From: Metarhizium brunneum
Taxonomy: Eukaryota; Ascomycota; Sordariomycetes; Hypocreales; Clavicipitaceae
Assembly: GCF_013426205.1 (NCBI RefSeq)
Contig: NC_089426.1
Span: forward strand, 2,604,001-2,668,000
Length of the DNA stretch: 64,000 nt
Direction of reading: 5' to 3'
Shown: in pieces, positions 12,001-22,196 of the stretch
Layout: each line of letters begins with the position of its first letter
Numbering within the stretch: position 1 is the stretch's first letter
The notes under the pieces: model-generated
Told to the model about the DNA's origin: nothing
Database searches by the model: none
What the model saw: only the letters and a program-made list of their open reading frames with translations
Made by a program: the position numbers and the translations under genes

Positions 12001-13056
12001 AACAACAGTGCAAAAGAACAGTGCCAGCAAGTCTGCACTACTACGGAGATGTCGGCTTGAACAAATTCAGATCCCCTTGGTTGAAGGTACATTGGACAAT
12101 CTTCCGAACGAGGACGATCTGCTTCGACAGGATCCTGATGCAATGGATGTCGATGATGACGAGGAGGACATGATGGACATTGCCCTCGACGACCATGGCA
12201 TCGCCATCAATTTCGAGGGCTTGGACAATGACCTGAAGGAGGTAATATCCCAAGTTCCTTTCGGTCAAGTGCTAGTCGCAAAGAGTACATTACTAACTTT
12301 GGTAGTCTGATGGCCCTGGAGTCGAGGAAAAGTTGACGGAAAGAATATCTCTGCTAGCCTCGGAACTTGAAAAGTTGAACCCGAATATGCGAGCCATGGA
12401 ACGCCTTGAAAGCGTCGAATCAAGGTTAAAACAGACAGACCAGGAGTATGAAGACTCCAAGACGACCGCACAGGCTGCGAAGGATGCATTTGCCAAGATC
12501 AAACAGAAGCGATACGACCGTTTCAACAAGGCTTTCACCCACATCCAAGAGCAAATATCTCACGTATACAAGGATCTCACACGATCTGAGGCATATCCGT
12601 TAGGTGGGCAGGCGTATCTCGATATTGAAGAGGACACAGACATGCCTTACCTCTCCGGTATCAAGTACCATGCCATGCCACCACTGAAGCGCTTCAGAGA
12701 TATGGAACATTTGTCTGGCGGAGAAAAGACCATGGCTGCGCTGGCATTGCTCTTCGCCATTCATAGCTACCAGCCAAGTCCTTTCTTTGTATTGGACGAG
12801 GTAGATGCTGCACTTGACAATGCCAATGTCGACAAAATTAAGAAGTATATCCGCGAACACGCCGGGCCTGGAATGCAGTTTATAGTTATCAGCCTGAAGA
12901 CGGGACTTTTCCAAGATTCAGAAAGTCTGGTTGGCGTATATCGAGACCAGGAAGTGAATAGTTCAAGAACTTTGACCTTGGATGTGAGTTCAAGTTTTCC
13001 TAAGCACTACCTTGTATGTACTAATATCGTGTTCCTAGCTCAGAAAGTATGCCTGA
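9036..13056 (+). CDS. smc1: Cohesin subunit SMC1
   Basis: ATPase arm of the cohesin ring, needed for sister-chromatid cohesion. I join 9036..9066, 9134..9227, 9298..12241, 12306..12983 and 13039..13056, giving 1254 residues, the usual SMC1 length. Exons 1 and 2 encode the N-terminal head with the FNFKSYKGHHT start and the Walker A motif GPNGSGKSNS. Two long coiled coils flank a hinge at about residues 540-680, ending in the GLMTGG turn. The C-terminal head carries the signature LSGGEKT near residue 1159 and Walker B with FFVLDEVDAALDNAN. An acidic stretch of Asp/Glu/Met precedes the intron at 12242-12305. The last exon encodes only LRKYA and the stop, matching the family ending LTLDLRKY. All junctions keep frame. 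Confidence 0.96.
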
Positions 13057-14187
13057 TGATTTCAATCCCTGGCTCGGGAACCTACTTTGAGGACTCGAGG
13101 TCAATGAAGCGTAGGAGACCGGATATTTGAGCCCAATAAGAAATGTGGTTTTTTGATTGGTTCTTTAGGCTAGAAGCCCGGGGAGTTACTGCTACATTAG
13201 GGCATGCGAAATATATGCTACGAGCTTGATGACGAACAAGATGAATCAAACTGATAGTCGAGTTTGAGTGGATGGATATGTTGTATATATAAGGCCAGAT
13301 GCAAATTTAATAGTTTCCACCATTTCCAAAGCAATTTGCGCCTTGCGACGGTTATCTTAAGGGCCCTGCGTAATGTGGCCTCTTAAGACTCTAACTGACT
13401 GCCTAGCTAGGTAGATATCGACTAGGTTGCCTCACGTTGTCGGAACTCATCAGCTGGCACCTGAGACCTGCTATGACCGGAGGCAAAGATGGCACCCCTT
13501 GGGCGGGATGATGATGATAATGGATTGGTCTTCGTCTTTGAGGGACCAGTCTCCACACGGGAGCATGAGACGTGCTAGGCTTAGAATGAACTTCGCTGGT
13601 AGAAGGCTGTGCACGGACCACTGTAAATGGAAAGAAATTTGACGCTAGCCCAACATTGAAGCTAGGTACTTAAGTACTTAAGTACCTAGGTAGGTAGTTA
13701 CTACTACCACAGTGTAGCAGGGGAGCATACTAAAACTTTCAATCACAACCACAGGGAGGTATATCCTATCTATTTTCCGACGTCGCATCTTGTTTGTTTT
13801 TTTGTTTGTGTGTACGTGAATCACTATTCAAGGTAACCCTTGGATTCGTACTATCACCGAAACAAACACCGAGGCCCTTGGTCTGCGCGGCGCGCCATTG
13901 ATGGTTCGAAGTGGCACGCTTCGTGGCATCGCCGAACCTTGCGCTCGAAATGGTGCTATAGAGACCTAGAGATGCTGAACTTCACGACACCATCCCGCAT
14001 ACATCTCCCGCGCCACTCGACCTTGGCGTAGCCTTTCCTCTCTGTGTATCTTCTTTAGCTACCAGAACCTGTGTCTACATTCAAGTGGTGATGGGGCAGT
14101 AGCGACATCTTCCGCGTAAGACACCGGAAAGACGCTGGTCAGTGATTTAAAAGATACCGACACGATACCGATAAGCCAACCGTCGAA
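13057..14187. other. Spacer between SMC1 and TFIIE alpha
   Basis: This 1.1 kb gap holds the SMC1 3' region and the promoter of the TFIIE gene. It contains the 28-base palindrome at 13662-13689 and a smaller TAGGTA patch near 13403-13416. The short frames inside show no recognisable features. Confidence 0.5.
13660..13700. repeat. ACTTAAGT/TAGGTA palindrome
   Basis: Positions 13662-13689 read as a perfect 28-base palindrome containing two ACTTAAGT octamers and flanked by CTAG words. A further TAGGTAGGTAG run follows. It lies about 500 bases upstream of the TFIIE alpha start. Confidence 0.85.
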
Positions 14188-15631
14188 ATGGATCTCGCCG
14201 TTACTCTCATAAAGTCCGTGTTGAGAGCTTTCTATCCGACACGCGACATATTGGTCATGGATGCCCTCATTCTTCACGAAGCGTATGACATTTCCACCAG
14301 GACCCTCTGCAGGAAATGCAGCTGCTAATGATGGACTGTTTACTTGCTTAATAGCCTCCGCGATGACGATCTGGCATATCTCATGGCTATAAACACGAAA
14401 GATCTGCATAAGATATGCGGTAAATTACGAGAAGATCGCTTCTTAACAGTGTGCGTCTTTCATGTACCTAGTTAGCCAACGACTGAGGTTACCTTCTGCT
14501 CTTTACTTTGTTTGTTTGATTGACCGACCCAGACACACAAGATCCGAGCTGCGCGACGGCAACCCTCGGCCAAGTAACCGCACATGGTATTATATCAACT
14601 ATCGACATACGATCGATGCGATCAAGTGGCGAGTATACACGATCGACAAAGAAGTTCAAGGGGCGCCAGTGCCAGCGAATGAGAAGAAGGAATATTTTTG
14701 CAGTTTTTGCAAGGCCGAGTGGACTGCTATGGAAGTTCTTGACAGTGTTGGGCCAAATGGCTTCTTATGTCATCGATGCCACCATACTCTCACTTTCGAG
14801 GCGGACCGAACTTCCACTGGGCATGAGCAGTCCACTCGATTAAATGATCAATTCAAATTTATAAGCGAGATTTTGCCGAAGATCGACGCAGTTCATATTC
14901 CCGAATGCGACTTTGACCGAGCTTTGGCCAAGGCCCGCCCTGTCGTTCGTGATGCTACACATCAGCGGGCAGCTACCATTGCGGTCGAGAGTGGTCCAAA
15001 CCGTCCTATGGCTGTCAAAGGACTCACCAATACTGGCCCTCAATCTATCGCAGTAAATATTTCAACGTCAGATGGTCCATCCGCTGCAGAGAAGGAAGCC
15101 GAAAAGGCCCGAAAGGAAAAGATTGCCCAGCAGAATGCGCTCCCCTCGTGGATGTCGAATAGTACTGTTACTGGCGAATCCTTCTCCGGAACACTTAGCG
15201 ACGGGCTGATTTCGCTCAAACAGGATGACGAAAACAACACCGCATCAAAAGGCAAGAAGGTGGACGCAAACACTTCTGCGAAAATTGATGATATATTCGA
15301 AAAGCTCAAGGCTGAGCAAGCTGCAGAGATGGCTAAAGGAGTCATACCTGGCGGGAATGGCGAAGATTTTGACTCGGAAGAGGAAGATGGGGATGAAGAC
15401 GAATTCGAAGACGTTCCTGCAACTGGAAATACATCCAGTCTAGGCACGCCAAGTACCGCCGCCGTCAAGCGTGAGGTTTCTACTATACTGTCACGAGATG
15501 GAGATAGTGCGGATGAAAGAGCAGCCAAGAAGGTCAAAGTCGAACAAGAAACTAAGAAAGAGTCTGAGGGGCCTGAAGGCGATGACGATACCGGGGATGA
15601 GGATGAGGACATGGAATTTGAAGATATTTGA
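14188..15631 (+). CDS. tfa1: TFIIE large subunit (TFIIE alpha)
   Basis: General transcription factor of RNA polymerase II that recruits and stimulates TFIIH at the promoter. I join 14188..14282, 14355..14450 and 14533..15631, giving 429 residues. Residues 1 to about 95 form the TFE/TFIIE alpha winged-helix domain, including the LRDDDLAYLM and KICGKLREDRFL segments and an RTWYY-like RTWYYINYRH core. A zinc ribbon follows at about residues 118-145 with CSFC and CHRC pairs. The C-terminal third is low-complexity and ends in a strongly acidic tail, as expected for the TFIIH-binding region. The three exons join with consistent phase, and the ATG is the first in frame. Antisense frames over the acidic tail are codon-bias shadows. 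Confidence 0.94.
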
Positions 15632-16243
15632 TCGGGGGTATGGATGTTCGGAGCTTTCCGAAGCGAAAATTGGCCGGGTGGTCTTTTGATAGCGAACGGA
15701 ATCAGTCCCAATGCTTTATACATTTTCCTTTTGTGTCCTTATTTCCTGACAGATGGCTTGATCTATTGATTTACAACCTGGGCCAAACTAGGGATATCAA
15801 GTACTTAGGCGCCGTAGGTATGTCTTTAAAGTTGTCATCTCTGATGACAGGATCGTGTATATTCCGTCTCTACGGCGAGATGTTGGGGGGCGCGGGGTGC
15901 GAATATATGGAGCCCACCAGATGAGAAGCATAGCTCGTCTTGAGCGTTCGTTTGACAAGGAGGTTCAAGCATTCATATTAAATAAAGGTGACGCCACGGA
16001 AGTCCAGGCCGCCGCCGCCACCACCACCATGTCTCCCAGCACGACATCCGAACATTGAAGGTGCATGCAGCCGTACCCCTACCGCCCGGTGCGGTTCTTT
16101 AGCACTTACTTCCTCAGTTCAGACTTCCAAACGTTCAAGAACAGAATACGGAGTAGGACAACCCGTAATTATCTAACGAGGCGTGTGGTGAAAGCGCGCG
16201 CGTCACAGACAAGACATAGCCGGCACCCTCTCCATGCTTTGTA
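15632..16243. other. Spacer between TFIIE alpha and POL4
   Basis: This gap holds the TFIIE 3' region and the promoter of the polymerase gene. A GCC/ACC triplet run lies at 16008-16030. I see no gene. Confidence 0.5.
16008..16030. repeat. GCC/ACC triplet microsatellite
   Basis: A short run of GCC units passes into ACC units. It could read as Ala-Thr in one short frame, but that frame has no other coding features. Confidence 0.7.
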
Positions 16244-18239
16244 ATGGCCAGCAATCTGGGGTTTCCACGCATTTACCTGCTACCTAGTCATCTCGAACCG
16301 TCGCAGCTTCACTATTTCGAGGAAGCAGTGCCGTCCATCACCTACGACATCAATGAAGCGGATCTTGTGCTAGGTAAAATATCGAAACGAGAGCGCGCCG
16401 AATTCGAATTAAGGCGGCATAATTTGAGGATTCAACCAGACTCAGTCTCAGGCGGAGATTTCCATTCTACCGCGCCCGACATTGCACTTGTAAGGCGCGA
16501 AGCTGTGGAAGAGCAGCCCAGCTCGAAACGTCGAAAAGAAGGAGACGCCCAACATCCAGATTATCGAACAGCGGAGAATAGTAGGGTTCAGGTTCTCAAA
16601 TTGTCATGGTTGACCGATTGTCTTGCCCAAGGCAGGCTTCTTCCAGTTGACAATTACCTCTTGTATGGAGGCTTCAAAATCTCGTCACACGTCGGCTCCG
16701 GCGGACAGCAACCTGAGACGCAGAATATCTCCACTGGTGCAATTCTTCGCCGTGCCGCCGAGGACCATGCAGTGAATACCGCAAATCGGGCGGAGTCGTC
16801 ATCTTTGCCTTTCAACCTTCATGATCCACGCCATAGTAGACACCCGCCACCCCCATTGCAACGACAGACGACCTCCGAAAATGACACCAGGCTTCCCGAG
16901 ATTCCAGAATTCCTTCACACAACATATTCCTGCCAGCGGCCAACGCCTTTGCATCCTCCAAACGAAAAGTTTATCCTGGAGCTCAAAAAAATCCGAACTC
17001 TCAGACTTCTCCAGGGGAACCAGATCGGGGTACGGGCATACTCGACATCGATTGCCGCGTTATCAGCATATCCGCATGTGATCCAAAGTTCCCATGGCAA
17101 GTAATATGATGCCTTAAAGAGGCAATGTAATCCACTACATTATGCCTGGTTTTATCGGAAAGAGGCTAATCGAAATGGACTTTGGAATAGACATTGAGCG
17201 GTTGCCAGGCTGCAGCACTAAGATTGCTGAGTTGTACCAAGAATGGTTGAAAGATGGTGAAACCAAAGAGACGGCAGCAGCAGCATCAGACGCAAAGATG
17301 TCTACCTTGATGCTGTTTTACGACATATGGGGTGTAGGCGATACTACGGCTAGGGAATTCTATAACAAAGGTAAGATTGTGACCAGGTATCCGCAATTTA
17401 TATGCAGCAATAATCAAATGTTGACTTTGTAATCTTCAAAATGAAAAGGATGGAAGGATCTGGACGATCTCGTGGAATACGGCTGGTCGTCTCTCACTCG
17501 GGTCCAGCAAATAGGGGTAAAATTCTATGACGAGTTTCAACAGATGATCCCCCGACAAGAAGTTGAAGAAATCGCAAGTCTAGTCCTTCAACACGCGCGC
17601 AAGATTGAGGCTGGTTTCCAAATGGCCATTGTGGGAGGCTATAGACGAGGGAAAAAGGAAAGCGGTGACGTGGACGTCATTCTAAGTCATCGAGACGAAT
17701 CACAAACCATGAATATGATAAATGACCTCGTCGTCAGTCTTGAGCAAGACCATCTCATAACGCATACACTCAGTTTATGGACCAAGAATAGTGAACGAGG
17801 CCAGCTCCCGCTTGCCTGGCGAGGGGAGGGCGCCAGGCGCGGATCTGGATTTGACACGCTTGATAAAGCCATGGTCGTGTGGCAAGATAAGAAAAAAGCA
17901 GGAGATGATGCACCGCATCGAAGAGTGGACATCATCATCAGCCCGTGGAAAACTGTTGGGTGTGCTTTGCTGGGATGGAGCGGCGGCACAACATTTGAAC
18001 GAGATCTTCGACGATATTGCAAACAAGAAAAGGGCCTGAAGTTTGACAGCAGCGGGATTCGCCGTCGCTCCGACGGGACATGGGTGGACTTTGAAAGCCA
18101 TTATACCGCGTCGGACGAGGGCCCCGGCCATGACGGACGTTGTCCACAACCGGCACCGGATATGGATACGGCTGAGAGGCGGGTTTTTGAAGGGTTGGGC
18201 TTAACTTGGCGAGATCCAACAGAAAGATGCACAGGGTGA
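16244..18239 (+). CDS. pol4: Family X DNA polymerase (POL4; Pol beta/lambda/mu type)
   Basis: DNA repair polymerase acting in gap filling and non-homologous end joining. I join 16244..17096, 17191..17370 and 17449..18239, giving 607 residues. A BRCT-like region occupies the N-terminal ~130 residues, ending near LSWLTDCL. A Pro/Ser linker follows, then the 8-kDa domain (NQIGVRAYSTSIAALSAYP) and a helix-hairpin-helix (LPGCSTKIAELYQEW). The palm carries GGYRRGKKESGDVDVI near residues 405-425, with the paired catalytic aspartates, and the third Asp in RRVDIII. The GCALLGWSGG and TFERDLRRY segments are typical of the lambda/mu branch. The first intron best fits a GC-AG intron (GCAAGT donor), because it restores the expected spacing and frame. 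The alternative GT donor at 17101 needs a different acceptor and inserts about ten unexpected residues. Confidence 0.92.
17097..17190 (+). other. Likely GC-AG intron in the POL4 gene
   Basis: The donor GCAAGT matches the consensus of the rare GC-AG class, the acceptor is AATAG, and a GCTAATC branch-like word sits about 25 bases before the acceptor. Removing the intron joins SSH to DIERLPGC in frame. Confidence 0.65.
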
Positions 18240-19609
18240 ATGAAGGAACGAGTGGATAAATACAAGTCTCTACAGTATATGTATATGTGTGGAGAGGCGA
18301 AATACGACCTCGGCTGCTGTCCTTGTCCCTGAATTGATTGTTTGTGCGAGGTGGCCAACCAGGCGGTTTGGCCAACTTGGAACCATGGAACCGCCGCAAC
18401 ATCTATGAACAAGCTCAATTCGTAGCTCGAAGGAGAAATTATGGTGCTGGATCGCGATACGTGTCCTTCCGCACTGGCTCCGAATGAAGAGTTAGATGAG
18501 ACAACGGGAAATTACATGCACGTCTCCGCTCGCCGGCGAGATTTAAACCACCGAGTCCGAAGCAAGACTAAGTACCTTGGAAGGTAGGCCTAGGGATGCC
18601 AGTGTTAACGACGTTCAAATTTCAATCATCAGTTTCTCAAGCTCGCTCTCTCCCTCTCTCTTTAGCGGCTCATGCTGACTGCACGACTTTTAGGCATACT
18701 ACTTACTTAAGTACTTAAGTAATTGATCTTTTTCTACAAATGTATCCACCCATCGAGGTCAGCACCTGCCCCAGGCTAGATATTGGTTACAAGACCGTGG
18801 CCGATTGCGGTCGATCTGGTTGGTAGCAGCACGGCCCCCTCCGGAGCTTTCAGTTCAGGGCAGTGAGCGTCGGTGCCGTCAACATGCTCCTACTATTTGA
18901 ATGCAGGAACACGACATCTGGACAGGGCACCTGGGCCCTTTGTGCCGATGGCCCGGATAGTTTCAACGTTGCCAAGGCCGGTGTGCCGACTCGCCAGACG
19001 CCATGTCTTGTCGATCAAACGCCAGGCCCTGCACGGCGCTATGCGATCCCCCGCCGAGCAACCTTGACTTAGCTTGTCAGTTCCAGGCAGCTGGCTAGCT
19101 GCGTAGTCATCACAGCCATCAATCGAGGAAGGCGACGGGATAGCGAGGAGTCTTTCCCTACTCCGTGCTTACAGTGGATGTTTTATTGATAGGCCAGGCA
19201 CGTAATATTACGCCAATGGTGCTCGACCTGTGGTCTGATACTTTGGCTACCAGACTTGGCAAGCCTGCGCATGGTCCGAGCCCGCAATGCCGCCACCCCG
19301 CCGCTGTAGAGCCCGCAACCAACATTGAAGCACCAACTCTGTTCCGACACATATGCAGCCTCTGTCAATTATTGACATTTACAATCAATCTCCGAAATAA
19401 CTAAATCACAGGGCCCTCCATGTATAGTCCGCTTGCGCGCCCATAAAGCCCACATCACCACCCGCTTTCGTTCTGACTCGGCTCCCCCCCTAAATACGGC
19501 AATACAGCCCCGAGATATTCTGTTTACTCTAGGTTGCAAGCGCATGCAAGAACCATTCACAGACACAAACATATTGAAGTAATAGACTCAAGTTGACATT
19601 ACAAGAAAA
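18240..19609. other. Spacer between POL4 and the MAPEG gene
   Basis: About 1.4 kb with no supportable gene. It contains an ACTTAAGT palindrome at 18703-18722 and a CT-rich run near 18645-18663. Short frames around 18863-19072 and 19158-19404 lack hydrophobic, domain or codon features that would support translation. Confidence 0.5.
18698..18724. repeat. ACTTAAGT double palindrome
   Basis: Positions 18703-18722 are a perfect 20-base palindrome made of two abutting ACTTAAGT octamers with TT/AA ends. It is related to the 28-base palindrome upstream of the TFIIE gene. Confidence 0.8.
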
Positions 19610-20383
19610 ATGACCTTCATTCTCGAGCTCCCGAATCATTACAGGTCAGTTCTAAGCCTCCTGCTTATGTACCGTTACCTTACGTCGAGCCAATCGCCTG
19701 CAACTCTTGTCACTTCAAAGACACTGTGCAATGGCCCAGATTTAGTCATGCTGGAGGCACATAAACACTAGTGCTAACGTCATGTCTGTCGAGTCACGGT
19801 ACACAGCTTGGTGCTTGCTGTCGCCAGCAGTACCTTCTTTGTCAACACTTTCCATATGCTGCGAACCTCCCAGCTTCGCAAGGCTAGTGGTATTGTGTAC
19901 CCCAACTCATATGCCTCGGCGGAACGGGCAGAAAAGGATGGCAAAGCTTATGCCTTTAATTGCGGTACATTTTGCCCCGAGCTCTCCCCAACATCACTTC
20001 TTGATATCAGGCAATTGACTGGAGAACATAGCCCAGCGTGCTCACGCAAACTTTACCGAGAATCACACGTCATTCCTCGGCGCCCTCCTTATTAGTGGCC
20101 TGCGTTTTCCTATGGCGGCAGCTGCCGTAGGTGCTGCTTGGACCGTGTTTCGCATTCTGTATCTCTTCGGATATACCAGCCAGGCCGGCCCCCGGGGTCG
20201 AACAACGTAAGTGCATTTGTTCCCAATAGCTACAACTTCTAGTCTTCCGTTGACCTTTTTTTTTTTTGCTGTTGGAGATGGTGCTAACATATTTATAGTG
20301 GTGCCCTGGGTTCTATCTTGGCAGATCTTATTCTGAAGTTCATGGCTGCTTACACGTCTGCTAAGCTCGTGTTTGGAAACTGA
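19610..20383 (+). CDS. MAPEG-family membrane protein (microsomal GST-3-like)
   Basis: Small integral membrane protein of the MAPEG superfamily, resembling microsomal glutathione S-transferase 3, which conjugates or reduces lipid hydroperoxides and eicosanoid-like substrates using glutathione. I join 19610..19644, 19807..19964, 20032..20206 and 20299..20383, giving 150 residues. The family core is clear: FNCAQRAHANFTENHTSF, then ALLISGLRFPMAAAAVGA, then LYLFGYTSQAGPRGRT. Four hydrophobic segments are visible, starting at LVLAVASSTFFVN. The last exon ends in AAYTSAKLVFGN. All three introns have GT..AG ends and phases agree; intron 3 contains a run of 12 T residues and a GCTAAC branch site. Which substrate it acts on cannot be read from sequence. 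It is convergent with the ECM14-like gene, 175 bases away. Confidence 0.88.
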
Positions 20384-20558
20384 GCCAGGAGACTATTCCT
20401 CATCGTACAACGACGCTTGGGGAAAAAATGGCGGGATCTACAGTTTGAATAGTAGACGCATATATGCCAAGGAAGACAGCACAAGGAATTGGACGCATCT
20501 GACGCTTGTGATGTAGTAGCAGGGCGTGTTGATGTGGATGTTTAAACTTCGCCGTTCG

Positions 20559-22196
20559 TCAACGGCGGAGCCGTCGACGCTTGAGCTCCTGGCTGATTTG
20601 CACATCGTCGTACGCAGGGGACTCCAATTGATCGTCGCGAGTCGTCTCTTCTAAAAGCCGTTCGATTCCATTGTTTCCTAAAAGATAGTCGCCGTAGTAC
20701 TTCATAGCACTAAAGACTTCTTCTCCACTGGGGACGATATATTCTTTGGGCAGAAGGAAACCGTAGGTGCCGGTGTCTTGGAGTTTGACCTGGTAGCTGA
20801 AATGCGCGCCCATCTCGTGGTAAAACCAGTCAATTGCAGACCCGCCTCCTGATTCAACACGCGGCGTGAACTGGTCTTGTCGTCCTGTAGCACCTTCGCA
20901 AGCCGAGGTGACAGAATACGACTCCCCATCTGCCAAGCGGATAGCCTTTGCAATTCCAGCCGCAAGCTCCTCCAAGTTCTCAAGGTTCGGAGGCATAGCT
21001 TGACAGGAAAATGTGTAAGGGAAGAGAATCTGTTGGGAGTAAGAATGTAGGTCTACGAGGCCCACAAACTTAACATTGTTAAGAGTTTCGTTTCGAGCCC
21101 AAGTTGCTAACCTCATTGCTTCCACAGCCTGAAAAGGCTGTTCCCCTCCATAACTCTCCGAGCATGGGTCAGCTTGGGCTTGAGTGCCATCCCATCCATA
21201 TCCGAACGCATGGTCCAGGTCAAGACCACGACAGTACCGAATATTTGTTTGTTGTCGTGATTTACGCCACAGGCGGTCCACCTGCCAGGAGTAATCCACG
21301 CCGTCAGGATTGAGCACAGGTACAAACACCATGTCGAATTCGTGAAGAAGTTTTGTTATCATTCGCTCTTTTCCAAAGGATGTGATGAAAGACCACGCCA
21401 CATAATTTACGGTGCTGGTTGAGATCCACTCTCTGGCGTGAAGACCACCGGTGACAACGATCGTCTTTCGCGGCTTCGTTGGGTCAATAGTTGAGGACAG
21501 CCCAACACGTAGAGCTGATATTTCTCTTCCTTCAAAGGACTTCCCTATGGAAAAGTACTCGACATATGAAGGGAACATTGCCTCAAGCAGACGCATCCAA
21601 CGAACAATGACAGGCAATGGTTGGTAATCTTGGAAAAAAAGGTTGCCGTTTGCTTCTGAAAGTGGCGATGTTGAGACTGAGAGTGCTTCACCAGCCTCAA
21701 CTGTTGGCTTTTCATGGTAGGATGGCATCGAGTTATAGACAGCGGAGGCGAGATCGGATATCAGGGTGGATTGAGCAACTTGAAGCGAAGGCGGGAGAAG
21801 ACTGAGGAGAGGAGACACTTCATCGCGGTGCATACGAATATCGACGAATTCATCCGTGAATGCCCAAATATCTAGAAAAAGTCGGGCTGCCGCCTGAGCA
21901 AGGGCGATCTCCTCTTCAGGTGTGGTGACATTGAAGCGCAAGACCAGCTCGTTGGTGTATCTGGCCCGCAGACTGAATGGAACGGCATGTTGGTCGGCAT
22001 TTTTCGTAGGATGACGGCCGAAAAGGAGCTCGACAGCGCTGTCGCGAAGTTTGGTCAAGAATGGAAACAGGTGGGTGTTGCGGTTGCCAGTATTGGAAGG
22101 GCGTTGAGGATGAAGGCCTGCTGCAAAGCCTAAGCCGGGATGCTGAACGACCAGCAGTAGCCCAGAGGTCACAAGGCTGGCGAGTCCGGTTCTCAT
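20559..22196 (-). CDS. ecm14: ECM14-like inactive metallocarboxypeptidase (M14 family)
   Basis: Secreted M14-fold protein of the ECM14 group, linked to cell-wall organisation and regarded as a pseudoenzyme. The single exon gives 545 residues. A signal peptide covers about residues 1-26, and a propeptide-like domain runs to about 185. The zinc ligands are present: His253 and Glu256 in HAREW, and His384 in VDLHSYS. The catalytic Glu of active carboxypeptidases, expected in FELRDTG, is replaced by Lys471 in VKLQDTGTYGFLLP. The Asn-Arg pair that binds the substrate carboxylate is also replaced, by Asp328-His329 in DLDHAF. Zinc binding is therefore likely, but peptidase activity is not. The length is slightly below other family members. 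It is divergent from the SEC7 gene. Confidence 0.93.
   Translation of the reverse strand: MRTGLASLVTSGLLLVVQHPGLGFAAGLHPQRPSNTGNRNTHLFPFLTKLRDSAVELLFGRHPTKNADQHAVPFSLRARYTNELVLRFNVTTPEEEIALAQAAARLFLDIWAFTDEFVDIRMHRDEVSPLLSLLPPSLQVAQSTLISDLASAVYNSMPSYHEKPTVEAGEALSVSTSPLSEANGNLFFQDYQPLPVIVRWMRLLEAMFPSYVEYFSIGKSFEGREISALRVGLSSTIDPTKPRKTIVVTGGLHAREWISTSTVNYVAWSFITSFGKERMITKLLHEFDMVFVPVLNPDGVDYSWQVDRLWRKSRQQTNIRYCRGLDLDHAFGYGWDGTQAQADPCSESYGGEQPFQAVEAMRLATWARNETLNNVKFVGLVDLHSYSQQILFPYTFSCQAMPPNLENLEELAAGIAKAIRLADGESYSVTSACEGATGRQDQFTPRVESGGGSAIDWFYHEMGAHFSYQVKLQDTGTYGFLLPKEYIVPSGEEVFSAMKYYGDYLLGNNGIERLLEETTRDDQLESPAYDDVQISQELKRRRLRR

Noticed and set aside
13880..13925. Possible tRNA (GGTTCGA-like word)
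   Set aside because: No acceptor stem or anticodon arm can be drawn around it.
15040..15723. Minus-strand Ser-rich frame of 227 residues
   Set aside because: It is the reverse of the acidic TFIIE tail; GAT/GAA codons read backwards as Ser and Phe.
18863..19404. Several short frames between POL4 and the MAPEG gene
   Set aside because: None has recognisable residues, and no join gives a longer product.
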